DNA of 64,000 bases from Pseudomonas atagonensis (lineage in GTDB: Bacteria > Pseudomonadota > Gammaproteobacteria > Pseudomonadales > Pseudomonadaceae), in assembly GCF_011369485.1 (NCBI RefSeq), contig NZ_VXCA01000035.1, positions 2,202 through 66,201 of the forward strand. The letters are read 5' to 3'. Positions 52,913-62,257 of the stretch are shown here, piece after piece (position 1 is the first letter of the stretch; each line of letters starts with the position of its first letter). The notes beneath the pieces are model-generated. The model was not told the origin of the DNA. It was given only the letters and a program-made list of their open reading frames with translations, and ran no database searches. A program made the translations under genes and the position numbers.

Positions 52913-54241
52913 TTGGATTGGCAAACCCTGCTCAACCGCGAACGCCTCGGAAAGCCGCTGCACAGCCCGCAAGAACTCGGCCGCAGCCCGTTCCACAAAG
53001 ACCACGACCGCATCATTTTCTCCGGCGCATTCCGTCGACTGGGGCGCAAGACCCAGGTCCATCCGGTCACCAGCAACGATCACATTCACACGCGCCTGAC
53101 CCACTCGCTGGAAGTGAGTTGCGTGGGCCGTTCGCTGGGCATGCGCGTCGGGGAAACCCTGCGCAGCGCGCTGCCCGAATGGTGCGATCCCAGTGACTTG
53201 GGCATGGTGGTGCAATCGGCCTGCCTGGCGCATGACATCGGTAACCCGCCGTTCGGTCATTCCGGCGAAGACGCGATCCGCCACTGGTTTCAACAAGCGG
53301 CCGGGCGTGGCTGGCTGGACGGCATGAGCGAGGCCGAGCGCGGCGACTTCCTGAACTTTGAAGGCAATGCTCAGGGTTTCCGGGTACTCACCCAACTGGA
53401 ATATCACCAGTTCGATGGCGGCACACGCCTGACCTACGCGACCCTCGGCACTTACTTGAAGTATCCGTGGACGGCGCGCCACGCCGACTCCCTTGGTTAC
53501 AAGAAACACAAGTTCGGCTGCTACCAGAGCGAACTGCCGCTGCTTGAACAAATCGCCCACAAACTCGGCCTGCCTCAGTTGGAAGACCAACGCTGGGCGC
53601 GTCATCCGTTGGTCTATCTGATGGAGGCCGCCGACGACATTTGCTACGCGTTGATCGATCTGGAAGACGGTCTGGAAATGGAGTTGCTGGAGTACGCCGA
53701 AGTCGAGTCGCTGCTGCTCGGTCTGGTCGGTGACGACCTGCCGGAAACCTATCGGCAACTCGGCCCGCAGGACTCGCGTCGACGCAAACTGGCGATTCTG
53801 CGCGGCAAGGCCATCGAGCATTTGACCAACGCCGCGGCGCGGGCATTTGTCGAACAGCAGGACGCGCTGCTCGCCGGCACTCTGCACGGTGATCTGGTGG
53901 AGCACATGCACGGCCCGGCCAAACGCTGCGTGCTGAATGCCAAAGACATCGCCCGTAAAAAGATCTTTCAGGATAAACGCAAGACGTTGCATGAAATCGG
54001 CGCTTACACCACGCTGGAAATCCTCCTCAACTCGTTCTGCGGCGCCGCCCTGGAACAGCACAACGGACGTACGCCGTCGTTCAAGAGCCGGCGCATTCTC
54101 GATTTGCTGGGCAATAATGCGCCGGATCCGCAAGGCTCTCTGCACACGTCATTCCTGCGCATGATCGACTTCATCGCGGGTATGACCGACAGCTACGCCA
54201 GCGACATGGCCCTGGAAATGACGGGCCGCTCCAGCCATTGA
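52913..54241 (+). CDS. dGTP triphosphohydrolase-like protein (dGTPase)
   Basis: A 442-residue HD-domain nucleotidase of the dGTPase family. It begins with SPFHKDHDRIIFSGAFRRLG and has the metal His/Asp pairs in RLTHSLEVSCVGRSLG and CLAHDIGNPPFGHSGED. The long C-terminal half is the family's helical domain. The family cleaves dGTP to deoxyguanosine and PPPi. The start is a TTG at 52913 behind GGAGAG. The Pfam-like subgroup is the dgt family rather than SAMHD1-like. Physiological role is by family. Confidence 0.93.
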   Translation: MDWQTLLNRERLGKPLHSPQELGRSPFHKDHDRIIFSGAFRRLGRKTQVHPVTSNDHIHTRLTHSLEVSCVGRSLGMRVGETLRSALPEWCDPSDLGMVVQSACLAHDIGNPPFGHSGEDAIRHWFQQAAGRGWLDGMSEAERGDFLNFEGNAQGFRVLTQLEYHQFDGGTRLTYATLGTYLKYPWTARHADSLGYKKHKFGCYQSELPLLEQIAHKLGLPQLEDQRWARHPLVYLMEAADDICYALIDLEDGLEMELLEYAEVESLLLGLVGDDLPETYRQLGPQDSRRRKLAILRGKAIEHLTNAAARAFVEQQDALLAGTLHGDLVEHMHGPAKRCVLNAKDIARKKIFQDKRKTLHEIGAYTTLEILLNSFCGAALEQHNGRTPSFKSRRILDLLGNNAPDPQGSLHTSFLRMIDFIAGMTDSYASDMALEMTGRSSH

Positions 54242-54500
54242 GCCACAGTGTTGTACCGGCGATTGCCGTCGGTACAACGCCTGCCCCTCCCCGACATCCC
54301 GCCTGACGTTATTAATGACTTAATAACAACTAATTAAAAAACTTGTCTTGCTTACGTGTGAACCGCCTCTCTCGTGGTCACTTTCTCTTTTACTTGTAGG
54401 ATTAATCCTATATTGCCGCTAGAGCCAAGTCAGTCCATGCGACCGCTCAGTCATCTGAGCTAAGGTGCGCCCTTTATTCGCGCTTGTATGGGATTTGATC
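54242..54500. other. AT-rich gap before the Bvg-type system
   Basis: A 259-bp gap. TTGTACCG (54251-54258) and CGGTACAA (54270-54277) can form a hairpin, but without a T-run. The stretch 54300-54430 is AT-rich, with ATTAATGACTTAATAAC. I see no gene here. It probably holds the promoter of the phosphorelay genes. Confidence 0.4.
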
Positions 54501-55127
54501 ATGAACTCCGTTTTTATCGTCGACGACCACCCGGTCATCCGTCTTGCCGTTCGAATGCTCCTGGAACATGAAGGATATAAAGTCATTGGCGAGACGGATA
54601 ACGGGGTCGATGCCATGCAAATGGTTCGAGAGTGCATGCCCGATCTGATCATTCTCGACATCAGCATTCCAAAGCTCGACGGTCTGGAGGTTCTGGCCCG
54701 TTTCAACGCCATGGGTTCCCCCATGAAAACCCTCGTCCTGACTGCACAATGCCCGACCCTGTTCGGGATTCGGTGCATGCAATCCGGTGCATCGGGTTAT
54801 GTCTGCAAACAGGAAGACTTGAGTGAGCTGGTCAGCGCCATCAAGGCTGTGTTGTCCGGTTATAACTATTACCCGAGTCAGGCTTTGAACCCCGTTCGCA
54901 GTGATGACATTCGTTATGCCGAACTTGAACTATTCAAATCCGTCAATGACCGCGAATTAATGGTATTGCAACTTTTTGCTCAAGGCCGCACCAACAAGGA
55001 AATAGCCAAGGGTATGTTTCTGAGCAATAAGACTGTCAGCACTTATAAAAAACGCCTGATGCAAAAACTTAAAGCCAGATCCCTTGTTGAACTGATTGAA
55101 ATGGCCAAACGCAACGCACTCGTGTGA
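54501..55127 (+). CDS. BvgA/EvgA-type LuxR response regulator
   Basis: A 208-residue regulator. The receiver has FIVDDHPVIRLAVRMLL, the phospho-acceptor D53 in LIILDISIPKLDG, and KQEDLSELVSAI. The LuxR helix-turn-helix is in LFAQGRTNKEIAKGMFLSN and KTVSTYKKRLMQKLKARS. It is coupled to the following kinase: its stop overlaps the GTG start (GTGA). Its genes of control are not identifiable from this window. Start ATG at 54501 is the first residue of the receiver fold. Confidence 0.93.
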   Translation: MNSVFIVDDHPVIRLAVRMLLEHEGYKVIGETDNGVDAMQMVRECMPDLIILDISIPKLDGLEVLARFNAMGSPMKTLVLTAQCPTLFGIRCMQSGASGYVCKQEDLSELVSAIKAVLSGYNYYPSQALNPVRSDDIRYAELELFKSVNDRELMVLQLFAQGRTNKEIAKGMFLSNKTVSTYKKRLMQKLKARSLVELIEMAKRNALV

Positions 55128-58100
55128 GAACTGCCATGTCGAGCCGCTTGAAGGACTTCCTGACTGTTCTGGGTTTTGCCCTCGTCCTGAGTGCCCAGAC
55201 GTCTACCGCATCGGATGTCCCGCGCAGTTATTCCCTGCTGGGGCGTTCCGCTGGAATTTCGGTGCCGGTGACGTTTGATGCGGCGCAAAGGCACTGGCTG
55301 CAATCGCGCAGCGAACTGGTGCTGGGAGCCTCCGCCCCCGATTATCCGCCGTTCGACATGACCGTCAGCGGTCGCGATTACGAAGGCTTGACCGCCGACT
55401 ACGCTGAACTCCTCAGTCGGGCCACCGGGTTGCCGGTCAAGGTTCAACGTTTTCCCTCTCGAGACTCGGCCGTACAGGCGCTGGTCGACGGCGAAGTGGA
55501 TCTGCTCGGAACGGCCAACGGCTTCGAAGCCAGTAATCAACAAGTGCTGTTGTCCCGGCCATACGCAATCGATCAGCCAGTCCTTGTCACCCGCGATGGT
55601 GAAACGCGCTCACTGAGCAACGGCCTGGCGGGGCTGCGATTGAGCATGGTCTATCACTACCTGCCGCTGGACGAAGTCAAGGCGCTGTATCCCAAAGCCC
55701 TGATTACCTCATACCCGTCCTACCAGAATGCGATCAATGCGGTTGCGTTCGATCAGGCCGACGTATTTCTCGGCGACACCATTTCCACGCACTACATGAT
55801 CAACAAGGGTTACCTGAACAACATTCGCATGGCCAATTTCGGTAAACACGAAGCCCACGGCTTCAGCTTTGCGGTCAATCGCGACAACGCGCCACTGCTC
55901 GACATCCTCAATACCGTGCTCGCCGCAGTCCCCGGCAGTGAACGCGACACCATTGCCAAACGCTGGAGCGCCGGCAGCGATCTGTTGCTGACCGATCAGA
56001 AGCTGCAATTGACCCATCGCGAAGAAGACTGGCTCAAACAACATCCGGTCGTGCGCGTGGTGGTCAATGAAGCTTTTGCGCCACTGACGTTTTTCGACAG
56101 CAACGGCAACTTTCGCGGCATCAGTGCCGACTTGCTGGAAATCATCCGCCTGCGTACCGGACTGCGCTTCGACATCATCCGTAGCCGTGACGACGCGGAA
56201 ATGGTCGAGAAGGTCGACACGGGTCAAGCCGACCTCATCGCCGCTTTATTGCCCAGTACGCAACGCGAGGCATCGCTGAACTTCAGTCGCCCCTATCTCG
56301 AGAATTCATATGTGCTGCTGACGCAAAAGAGCGCGGACAGCCCCACGCATCTCGGGCAACTCAAGGGCAAGTCACTGGCGATTGCCCACGGCAGCCCGAT
56401 GGTCGAGTACCTGCGTCGCGAGTTTCCACGCATTCAACTGATCGAAACCCCGGACACCTTCAGTGCCGTAAGCCTGCTCGCCGAAAACCGTGCAGACGGG
56501 GCGGTCAACTCTCTGGTGATCGCCAACTACTTCATCTCTTCGCGGATCTTCGAGCACCCGCTGCAAATCACCAACACGATTGGCACGGGTCAGGCGGCCT
56601 TTTCCCTGGCAACCGCCCGAAACAACACCGAACTGGCCTCGATCATCGACAAAGCCCTACTGAGCATCGCCCCGGAAGAGCTGGGCATCATCAATGGGCG
56701 CTGGCGAGGTTATTCGACGGAATCGCAAAACACCTGGCACCGCTACCAGCGACTGTTCTATCAGGTGGTGTTCGCAGTCTGCGTGCTTCTGCTGCTGTCA
56801 CTGGCCTGGAACGCCTATATGCGTCGGCAGATCAAGCAGCGTCAGGCCGCCGAGCGAGCGTTGAACGATCAGTTCGAATTCATGCGCTCGCTGGTCAACG
56901 GCACGCCGCACCCCATTTATGTCCGCGACTGCAAAGGTTTGCTGCAGAGCTGCAACGACAGTTATCTCGAAGCGTTCAACGCCAGACGCGAGGACGTCAT
57001 CGGCAAAAGTGTCATGCAGGGTGCGCTGACCAATGCCTTCGAAGCCCAGACATTTCAAGCGGATTACCAGCGCGTGGTGGCCGAGGGTAAACCGTTGGTT
57101 CTGGACCGACCGCTGCAAATCGGTCATCGCAAACTGACGATCTACCACTGGATCCTGCCCTACCGCGATTCCAGCGGTGACGTTCAAGGCATCATTGGCG
57201 GCTGGATCGACATCAGCGAACGTCGCCAATTGTTCGATGAACTGTGCTCGGCCAAGGAGCGTGCCGACGATGCCAATCGCGCCAAAAGCACTTTTCTGGC
57301 AACCATGAGCCACGAAATCCGCACCCCGATGAATGCCGTGATCGGCCTGCTCGAACTGACCCTCAAGCGCATGAGCCAGAATCATCCGGATCGCTCCTCC
57401 ATCGACACGGCCTACCATTCGGCCAAGGATCTGCTGGACCTGATTGGCGACATTCTCGATATCGCACGCATCGAATCGGGGCACATGACGCTCAGCCCGC
57501 AACGGGTCAGTCTGGTCGGGACGGTCACCGCCGTGACACGGATTTTCGAAGGGCTGGCGCGGCAGAAAAACCTCGATCTGCAGTTGATCCTCAACCCTCC
57601 CGGGCTGGCAGTCGATGTTTGCCTCGATCCGCTGAGGTTCAAGCAGATCCTCTCCAACCTGATCAGCAACGCCATCAAGTTCACGGTTCAGGGTCGGGTG
57701 CGGATAACCCTTGAACTGCTCGACACCAAGGTTGCACACCGCTCAATCATTCAGTTGACGGTGCAGGACAGTGGCGTTGGCATCAATGCCGAGGATCAGC
57801 AACGCCTGTTCAAGCCCTTCGCCCAAGCGGACAACAGCAGCCAGCAACCCCGTAGCGGCGCGGGTTTGGGCTTGGTGATAAGCCGCAGTCTGTGCGAGAT
57901 GATGGGCGGACAGTTGCAGTTGAGCAGTCAACTGGGCATTGGCACACAAGTGGCTGTGTCGTTGCCGGTCGAGACCCTGCCGGCAGAAGTCATCCCGCAG
58001 AAAAGCGAGCCTTTGATCGAGAAATCTTCCATAAAACTGCGGGTTCTGGTGGTTGACGATCACCCGGCCAATCGCCTGCTGATGTGTCAGCAACTGGAGT

Positions 58101-58780
58101 TCCTCGGCCATGATTTCTGCATTGCCGAAGAGGGCCTGCATGGGTTCGAGCTGTGGAAAAGCGGACGCTTCGATCTCGTGGTCGCCGACTGCAACATGCC
58201 CTTGATGAACGGCTATGACCTGACCCGGGCCATCCGTCGACACGAACAACAGACCCGACAAGCGCCCTGCACGGTTCTGGGCTTCACCGCCAATGCGCAA
58301 CCCGAAGAGGTCGAGCGCTGCAAACAGGCGGGCATGAACGATTGCCTGTTCAAACCGTTGTCCCTGAGCGTGCTGAGCCAGTGGGTCAACAGTGTCAAAC
58401 CGTCGTCCACTGCGGCGGTGTTCAATCTGCATGGACTCAACGCGCTGACCGGAGCCAGCCCGGTACAGACGCAAAGACTGCTGGCCGAACTGCTCAAAAG
58501 TAACCGCACCGATCGTCTAGAACTGATGTCGCTGAAGCCTTTCACCGATCATCAGGCGCTGGCCGACGTCGCCCACAAAATCAAAGGCGCGGCGCGCATC
58601 GCTCAGGCCACGCGGGTGATCGAATGCTGCGATGCGCTTGAACAGGCCTGCCAGCAGGCGTTATCTGCAGATTTGCTGACCCGGCATTGTGAAGCGGGCA
58701 ATCTGGCCATGCTCGAACTGGAGCAGGCATTGCAGCAACAAATGACCGAAGTCGGGCAAGGCAGATTGGGCGAGCCTTAA
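55124..58780 (+). CDS. BvgS/EvgS-type hybrid sensor kinase with two solute-binding domains
   Basis: A 1,218-residue unorthodox kinase. Order by approximate residue: signal peptide (1-30); periplasmic Venus-flytrap 1 (60-290; GASAPDYPPFDMTVSGRDYE); flytrap 2 (310-530; VNEAFAPLTFFDSNGNFRGI); a membrane helix (545-568, FYQVVFAVCVLLLLSLAWNA); PAS (585-710); HisKA with H730 (MSHEIRTPMNAVIG); ATPase; receiver with D1022 (VVADCNMPLMNG); HPt with H1151 (AHKIKGAAR). So all His-Asp-His relay residues are present and the Asp is in the preceding regulator. The ATG at 55136 is an alternative start. The ligand is unknown, though the flytrap folds suggest an amino-acid-like or carboxylate molecule. Confidence 0.95.
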   Translation: MRTAMSSRLKDFLTVLGFALVLSAQTSTASDVPRSYSLLGRSAGISVPVTFDAAQRHWLQSRSELVLGASAPDYPPFDMTVSGRDYEGLTADYAELLSRATGLPVKVQRFPSRDSAVQALVDGEVDLLGTANGFEASNQQVLLSRPYAIDQPVLVTRDGETRSLSNGLAGLRLSMVYHYLPLDEVKALYPKALITSYPSYQNAINAVAFDQADVFLGDTISTHYMINKGYLNNIRMANFGKHEAHGFSFAVNRDNAPLLDILNTVLAAVPGSERDTIAKRWSAGSDLLLTDQKLQLTHREEDWLKQHPVVRVVVNEAFAPLTFFDSNGNFRGISADLLEIIRLRTGLRFDIIRSRDDAEMVEKVDTGQADLIAALLPSTQREASLNFSRPYLENSYVLLTQKSADSPTHLGQLKGKSLAIAHGSPMVEYLRREFPRIQLIETPDTFSAVSLLAENRADGAVNSLVIANYFISSRIFEHPLQITNTIGTGQAAFSLATARNNTELASIIDKALLSIAPEELGIINGRWRGYSTESQNTWHRYQRLFYQVVFAVCVLLLLSLAWNAYMRRQIKQRQAAERALNDQFEFMRSLVNGTPHPIYVRDCKGLLQSCNDSYLEAFNARREDVIGKSVMQGALTNAFEAQTFQADYQRVVAEGKPLVLDRPLQIGHRKLTIYHWILPYRDSSGDVQGIIGGWIDISERRQLFDELCSAKERADDANRAKSTFLATMSHEIRTPMNAVIGLLELTLKRMSQNHPDRSSIDTAYHSAKDLLDLIGDILDIARIESGHMTLSPQRVSLVGTVTAVTRIFEGLARQKNLDLQLILNPPGLAVDVCLDPLRFKQILSNLISNAIKFTVQGRVRITLELLDTKVAHRSIIQLTVQDSGVGINAEDQQRLFKPFAQADNSSQQPRSGAGLGLVISRSLCEMMGGQLQLSSQLGIGTQVAVSLPVETLPAEVIPQKSEPLIEKSSIKLRVLVVDDHPANRLLMCQQLEFLGHDFCIAEEGLHGFELWKSGRFDLVVADCNMPLMNGYDLTRAIRRHEQQTRQAPCTVLGFTANAQPEEVERCKQAGMNDCLFKPLSLSVLSQWVNSVKPSSTAAVFNLHGLNALTGASPVQTQRLLAELLKSNRTDRLELMSLKPFTDHQALADVAHKIKGAARIAQATRVIECCDALEQACQQALSADLLTRHCEAGNLAMLELEQALQQQMTEVGQGRLGEP

Positions 58781-58828
58781 CTATGCTTGGGCGCTGAGCA
58801 GTGAGTTAATCATTATGGAGAGTCAGCA

Positions 58829-61774
58829 ATGCCCAGCCCACTGCGCCCGGAACAACGCCGGTTTCCTCTGCATGTGCACATCAGCGTCATGTTCACCTTT
58901 CTGCTGCTGCTCACCGGCGTGGTGCTGGGACTGTTCAATTATCGCCAGACCACGCAGATCATTCTGTCGAGCAGCGAAAAACTGTTCGGTCGCATCGAAC
59001 AGGACGTTCGCCTCGATCTACACGCGACGTATCAACCCATCCGCCATTTGCTGAGTCTGCTGGCACAAGCGCCGGCGGCTCAGGCGCCAGCCCTTGAGCA
59101 ACGCCTGGCCTTGCTCAAGCCGTTCAGCCAGTCACTGACCGACAACCCCGATCTGGCCTCGCTGTATCTGGGTTATGCCAACGGCGACTTTTTCATGGTG
59201 CGGCCACTGCGCAGCGCCGCACTGAAAACCCTGCTCAAGGCTCCGGACGCGGCGGCCTATCAGGTCTGGAGCATCGAGCATGGCGAGCACGGCGTACCGC
59301 ACTCGCAATCGCTGTACTTCGATCAGGCATTGAACCCGATCGGTCAGCAGGAAAACCCCGACGATCGCTACGATCCGCGCAGCCGGGGGTGGTTCACCAG
59401 CGCACGCGAGCAGGACGACCAGATCACCACCGAGCCGTACGTGTTTTTCTCGACCCACAACGTCGGCACGACATTAGCCCGGCGCAGTGGCGAACAAGCC
59501 GTGATCGGCGCTGACCTGACCCTCGCCGCGCTGTCCGCGACGTTGAGCAAGCACGTCGTGACACCCTCCACTGAAATCGTCCTGTTCGATACCGACGGCA
59601 ACGCCGTGGCGTATCCCGACAGCGACCGTTTGATCGTCGACGACCGCACTGCGCGCCTGGCCAGAGCCGCCGACCTCAGCCCCGTCCTGCATGCGCTGCT
59701 CTCGACCGCCACCGCCGGAAATCGTCTGGAAGTCGACGGTCGCCAGTGGATCATCGCCCGCAGCAGCCTGCAGGAAGGCGGGCCGAAAGGGTTGCAGATG
59801 GCCTTGCTGGTGCCGGAGGACGAGTTGTTGGTCGATGCCTACCGCATGCGCTGGCAAGGTGCATTGGTGACCCTTGCCACGCTGTTGTTGTGCCTGCCGC
59901 TGGGTTGGCTGACCTCGCGGGTTCTGGTCAAACCGTTACGTGCACTGGTCAAAGAGGCGGACGCGATTCGCAGCTTCGACTTCAATTTCCCGGTCACGCG
60001 CCGCTCGCCGGTACTCGAAGTCGACCAATTGAGCATTTCGATGGCGCGCATGAAGGAAACCCTCGCCAGTTTCTTTCGCATCACCGACAGCCTCAGCGCC
60101 GAAACGCGTTTTGCCCCACTGCTGCAGAAAGTACTGTTTGAAACCGTGCAGATTGCTCAGGCTCAGGCAGGCCTGATCTACCTGCGTGAAAGCGACGGCA
60201 ATCGTGTGCAGCCCTATGGACTGGTGGTCAACGGCACCTCCCGGCCACTGTCCGCGTTCGATGTTCAGGGCCATGATCTACAGGCAAGCCAGAGCCCGGC
60301 GTGGCTGCAACAATTGGCGACGGCCGACAACGTGGTCAGTGATCTGGGTTTCGATCAGGCCGGCGATCTGCAAAAAGTGCTGCTGGCTATGGAATCTCCA
60401 CGTGTGCACCTGATCGGCATTCGCCTGCACAACCGTCACAACGAGACCATCGGCCTGCTGATTCTGCTGGTCAATGACAGCGGCACCCCGGCCGACCTGG
60501 AGAAAACCCGTCCCGACCGCATTGCGTTTCTGCAGGCCGTATCGGGGGCAGCTGCGGTCAGTATTGAAAGTCAGCGGCTGCAAGCCAGACAGAAGCAATT
60601 GATGGACGCGTTCATTCAGTTGGTGGCCGGAGCCATCGACGCCAAGAGCCCGTACACCGGTGGCCATTGCCAGCGAGTGCCGGAACTGACCCTGATGATC
60701 GCCCAGGCCGCAGCGGCCAGTCAGGCCCCCGCTTTCAGTGCCTACCAGCCTGACGAGGACGAATGGGAAGCCTTGCATATCGCCGCGTGGCTGCACGACT
60801 GCGGCAAGGTCACGACCCCGGAATACGTGGTCGACAAAGCCACCAAACTGGAAACGATCAATGACCGCATCCACGAAATCCGCACCCGTTTCGAGGTGCT
60901 CAAGCGTGATGCCTGGGTCAGTTACTGGCAGGGTGTAGCGATGGGCGGCGATGAACATTCGCTAGCGCAACTGCGCGACGTCACGCTGGCCGCGCTGGAT
61001 GATGATTTTGCCTTTGTCGCCCATTGCAATCTGGGCGGTGAAGCGATGGCCGACGCCGACCTGCAACGTCTCAGCCTCATCGCTCAACGCCACTGGACGC
61101 GTACGCTGGATGATCGACTGGGCGTGTCATGGGAGGAAAACCGGCGTCAGACGCGAACCGCCGCGCCGACACTGCCGGTCACCGAGCCGTTGCTGGCCGA
61201 CAAACCGGAGCACTTGATCGAACGCCTGGAAAGCGAACTGATCGCCGAAGACAATCCGTGGGGTTTCAAGCTTGAAGTGCCGTTACACAAATACAACCGT
61301 GGCGAGCTGTATAACCTGAGTATTACCCGCGGCACCCTGACGCGCGAGGAACGCTACATCATCAACCACCACATAGTGCAAACGATCCTGATGCTCAGTC
61401 ACCTGCCCTTCCCGGGTCATCTGGCCAACGTCGCGGAAATCGCCGGCGGTCATCACGAAAAAATGGACGGCACCGGTTACCCCAAACGCTTGAAACGCGA
61501 AGAGATGAGCCTGCCGGCACGAATGATGGCGATTGCCGATATTTTCGAAGCGTTGACCGCGGCGGATCGCCCGTACAAGAAAGCCAAGTCAATGAGCGAG
61601 GCCTTGGGGATCATGGCCAACATGTGCCGCGAGGCGCATATCGATCCGGACCTGTTCGGGCTGTTCATCAACGACAGGATCTACCTGCAATACGCCGCGC
61701 GTTTTCTCGATCCGAGGCAGGTCGATACGGTGGATCCGGCCAGCCTGCTGCACAAGGCTGGCCTGAGCGCGTGA
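58829..61774 (+). CDS. Cache-HAMP-GAF-HD-GYP protein with a large catalytic-domain insertion
   Basis: A 981-residue membrane protein. Membrane helix 1 (about 20-40) and helix 2 (about 345-365) flank a large periplasmic double-Cache-like sensor. A HAMP linker, then a GAF-like domain (about 440-600) and an HD-GYP domain follow. HD is at H656-D657 (LHDCGKV) and the HHE/GYP motif at 875-885 (HHEKMDGTGYPK). Motif spacing is about 227 residues where typical HD-GYP domains have about 65, so about 160 residues are inserted. The domain normally hydrolyses cyclic-di-GMP. The ATG at 58829 has GGAGAG upstream. It is 49 bp after the Bvg-type kinase and probably cotranscribed. Confidence 0.9.
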   Translation: MPSPLRPEQRRFPLHVHISVMFTFLLLLTGVVLGLFNYRQTTQIILSSSEKLFGRIEQDVRLDLHATYQPIRHLLSLLAQAPAAQAPALEQRLALLKPFSQSLTDNPDLASLYLGYANGDFFMVRPLRSAALKTLLKAPDAAAYQVWSIEHGEHGVPHSQSLYFDQALNPIGQQENPDDRYDPRSRGWFTSAREQDDQITTEPYVFFSTHNVGTTLARRSGEQAVIGADLTLAALSATLSKHVVTPSTEIVLFDTDGNAVAYPDSDRLIVDDRTARLARAADLSPVLHALLSTATAGNRLEVDGRQWIIARSSLQEGGPKGLQMALLVPEDELLVDAYRMRWQGALVTLATLLLCLPLGWLTSRVLVKPLRALVKEADAIRSFDFNFPVTRRSPVLEVDQLSISMARMKETLASFFRITDSLSAETRFAPLLQKVLFETVQIAQAQAGLIYLRESDGNRVQPYGLVVNGTSRPLSAFDVQGHDLQASQSPAWLQQLATADNVVSDLGFDQAGDLQKVLLAMESPRVHLIGIRLHNRHNETIGLLILLVNDSGTPADLEKTRPDRIAFLQAVSGAAAVSIESQRLQARQKQLMDAFIQLVAGAIDAKSPYTGGHCQRVPELTLMIAQAAAASQAPAFSAYQPDEDEWEALHIAAWLHDCGKVTTPEYVVDKATKLETINDRIHEIRTRFEVLKRDAWVSYWQGVAMGGDEHSLAQLRDVTLAALDDDFAFVAHCNLGGEAMADADLQRLSLIAQRHWTRTLDDRLGVSWEENRRQTRTAAPTLPVTEPLLADKPEHLIERLESELIAEDNPWGFKLEVPLHKYNRGELYNLSITRGTLTREERYIINHHIVQTILMLSHLPFPGHLANVAEIAGGHHEKMDGTGYPKRLKREEMSLPARMMAIADIFEALTAADRPYKKAKSMSEALGIMANMCREAHIDPDLFGLFINDRIYLQYAARFLDPRQVDTVDPASLLHKAGLSA

Positions 61775-62257
61775 TCAGCAGTCGGTCAGGCGCAGGAAGA
61801 TCGCAGCCAGTTGCTCGATACCAGCCTGGTCATCTGCGCCGAAGCGGGCGAGTTTCGGGCTGTCGAGATCGAGCACGCCAATCAGGCGACCATCCTTGAT
61901 CAGAGGCACCACCAGTTCGCTGTTCGACGCACTGTCGCAAGCGATGTGGCCAGGAAACGCATGAACGTCCTCGACCCGCTGGGTTTGCCGACTGGCCGCC
62001 GCCGCGCCGCAGACACCGCGACCAAAAGGAATGCGCACACACGCGATCTGGCCCTGGAACGGGCCAAGCACCAGTTCTTCATTGCGATTGAGGTAAAACC
62101 CGGCCCAGTTGAGATCGTCGAGCTGGTTGTACAGGAACGCCGAAAACTGTGCGGCGTTGGCAATGAAATCGCGCTCGTCCGCCAGTAGCGACTCCAGTTG
62201 CGCGGCCAACATGCCATAGCCTTCCAGTCCCTGGCCGCTTTGTTGCAAATCAATCAT
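61775..62257 (-). CDS. msrC: Free methionine-(R)-sulfoxide reductase (fRMsr, GAF type)
   Basis: A 160-residue GAF protein. Cysteines at C73, C83 and C107 have the 10 and 24 residue spacing of the E. coli fRMsr (84, 94, 118). FPGHIACDSASNSELVVPLI is the family signature. It reduces free Met-(R)-sulfoxide with thioredoxin-type electrons. The ATG at 62257 overlaps the stop of the ATPase gene (ATGA), so translation is coupled. An in-frame ATG 19 codons upstream is not needed. Confidence 0.92.
   Translation of the reverse strand: MIDLQQSGQGLEGYGMLAAQLESLLADERDFIANAAQFSAFLYNQLDDLNWAGFYLNRNEELVLGPFQGQIACVRIPFGRGVCGAAAASRQTQRVEDVHAFPGHIACDSASNSELVVPLIKDGRLIGVLDLDSPKLARFGADDQAGIEQLAAIFLRLTDC

Noticed and set aside
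54250..54278. TTGTACCG...CGGTACAA hairpin as a terminator
   Set aside because: The stem is only eight or nine bases with an 11-base loop and no T-run, so I did not list it as one.
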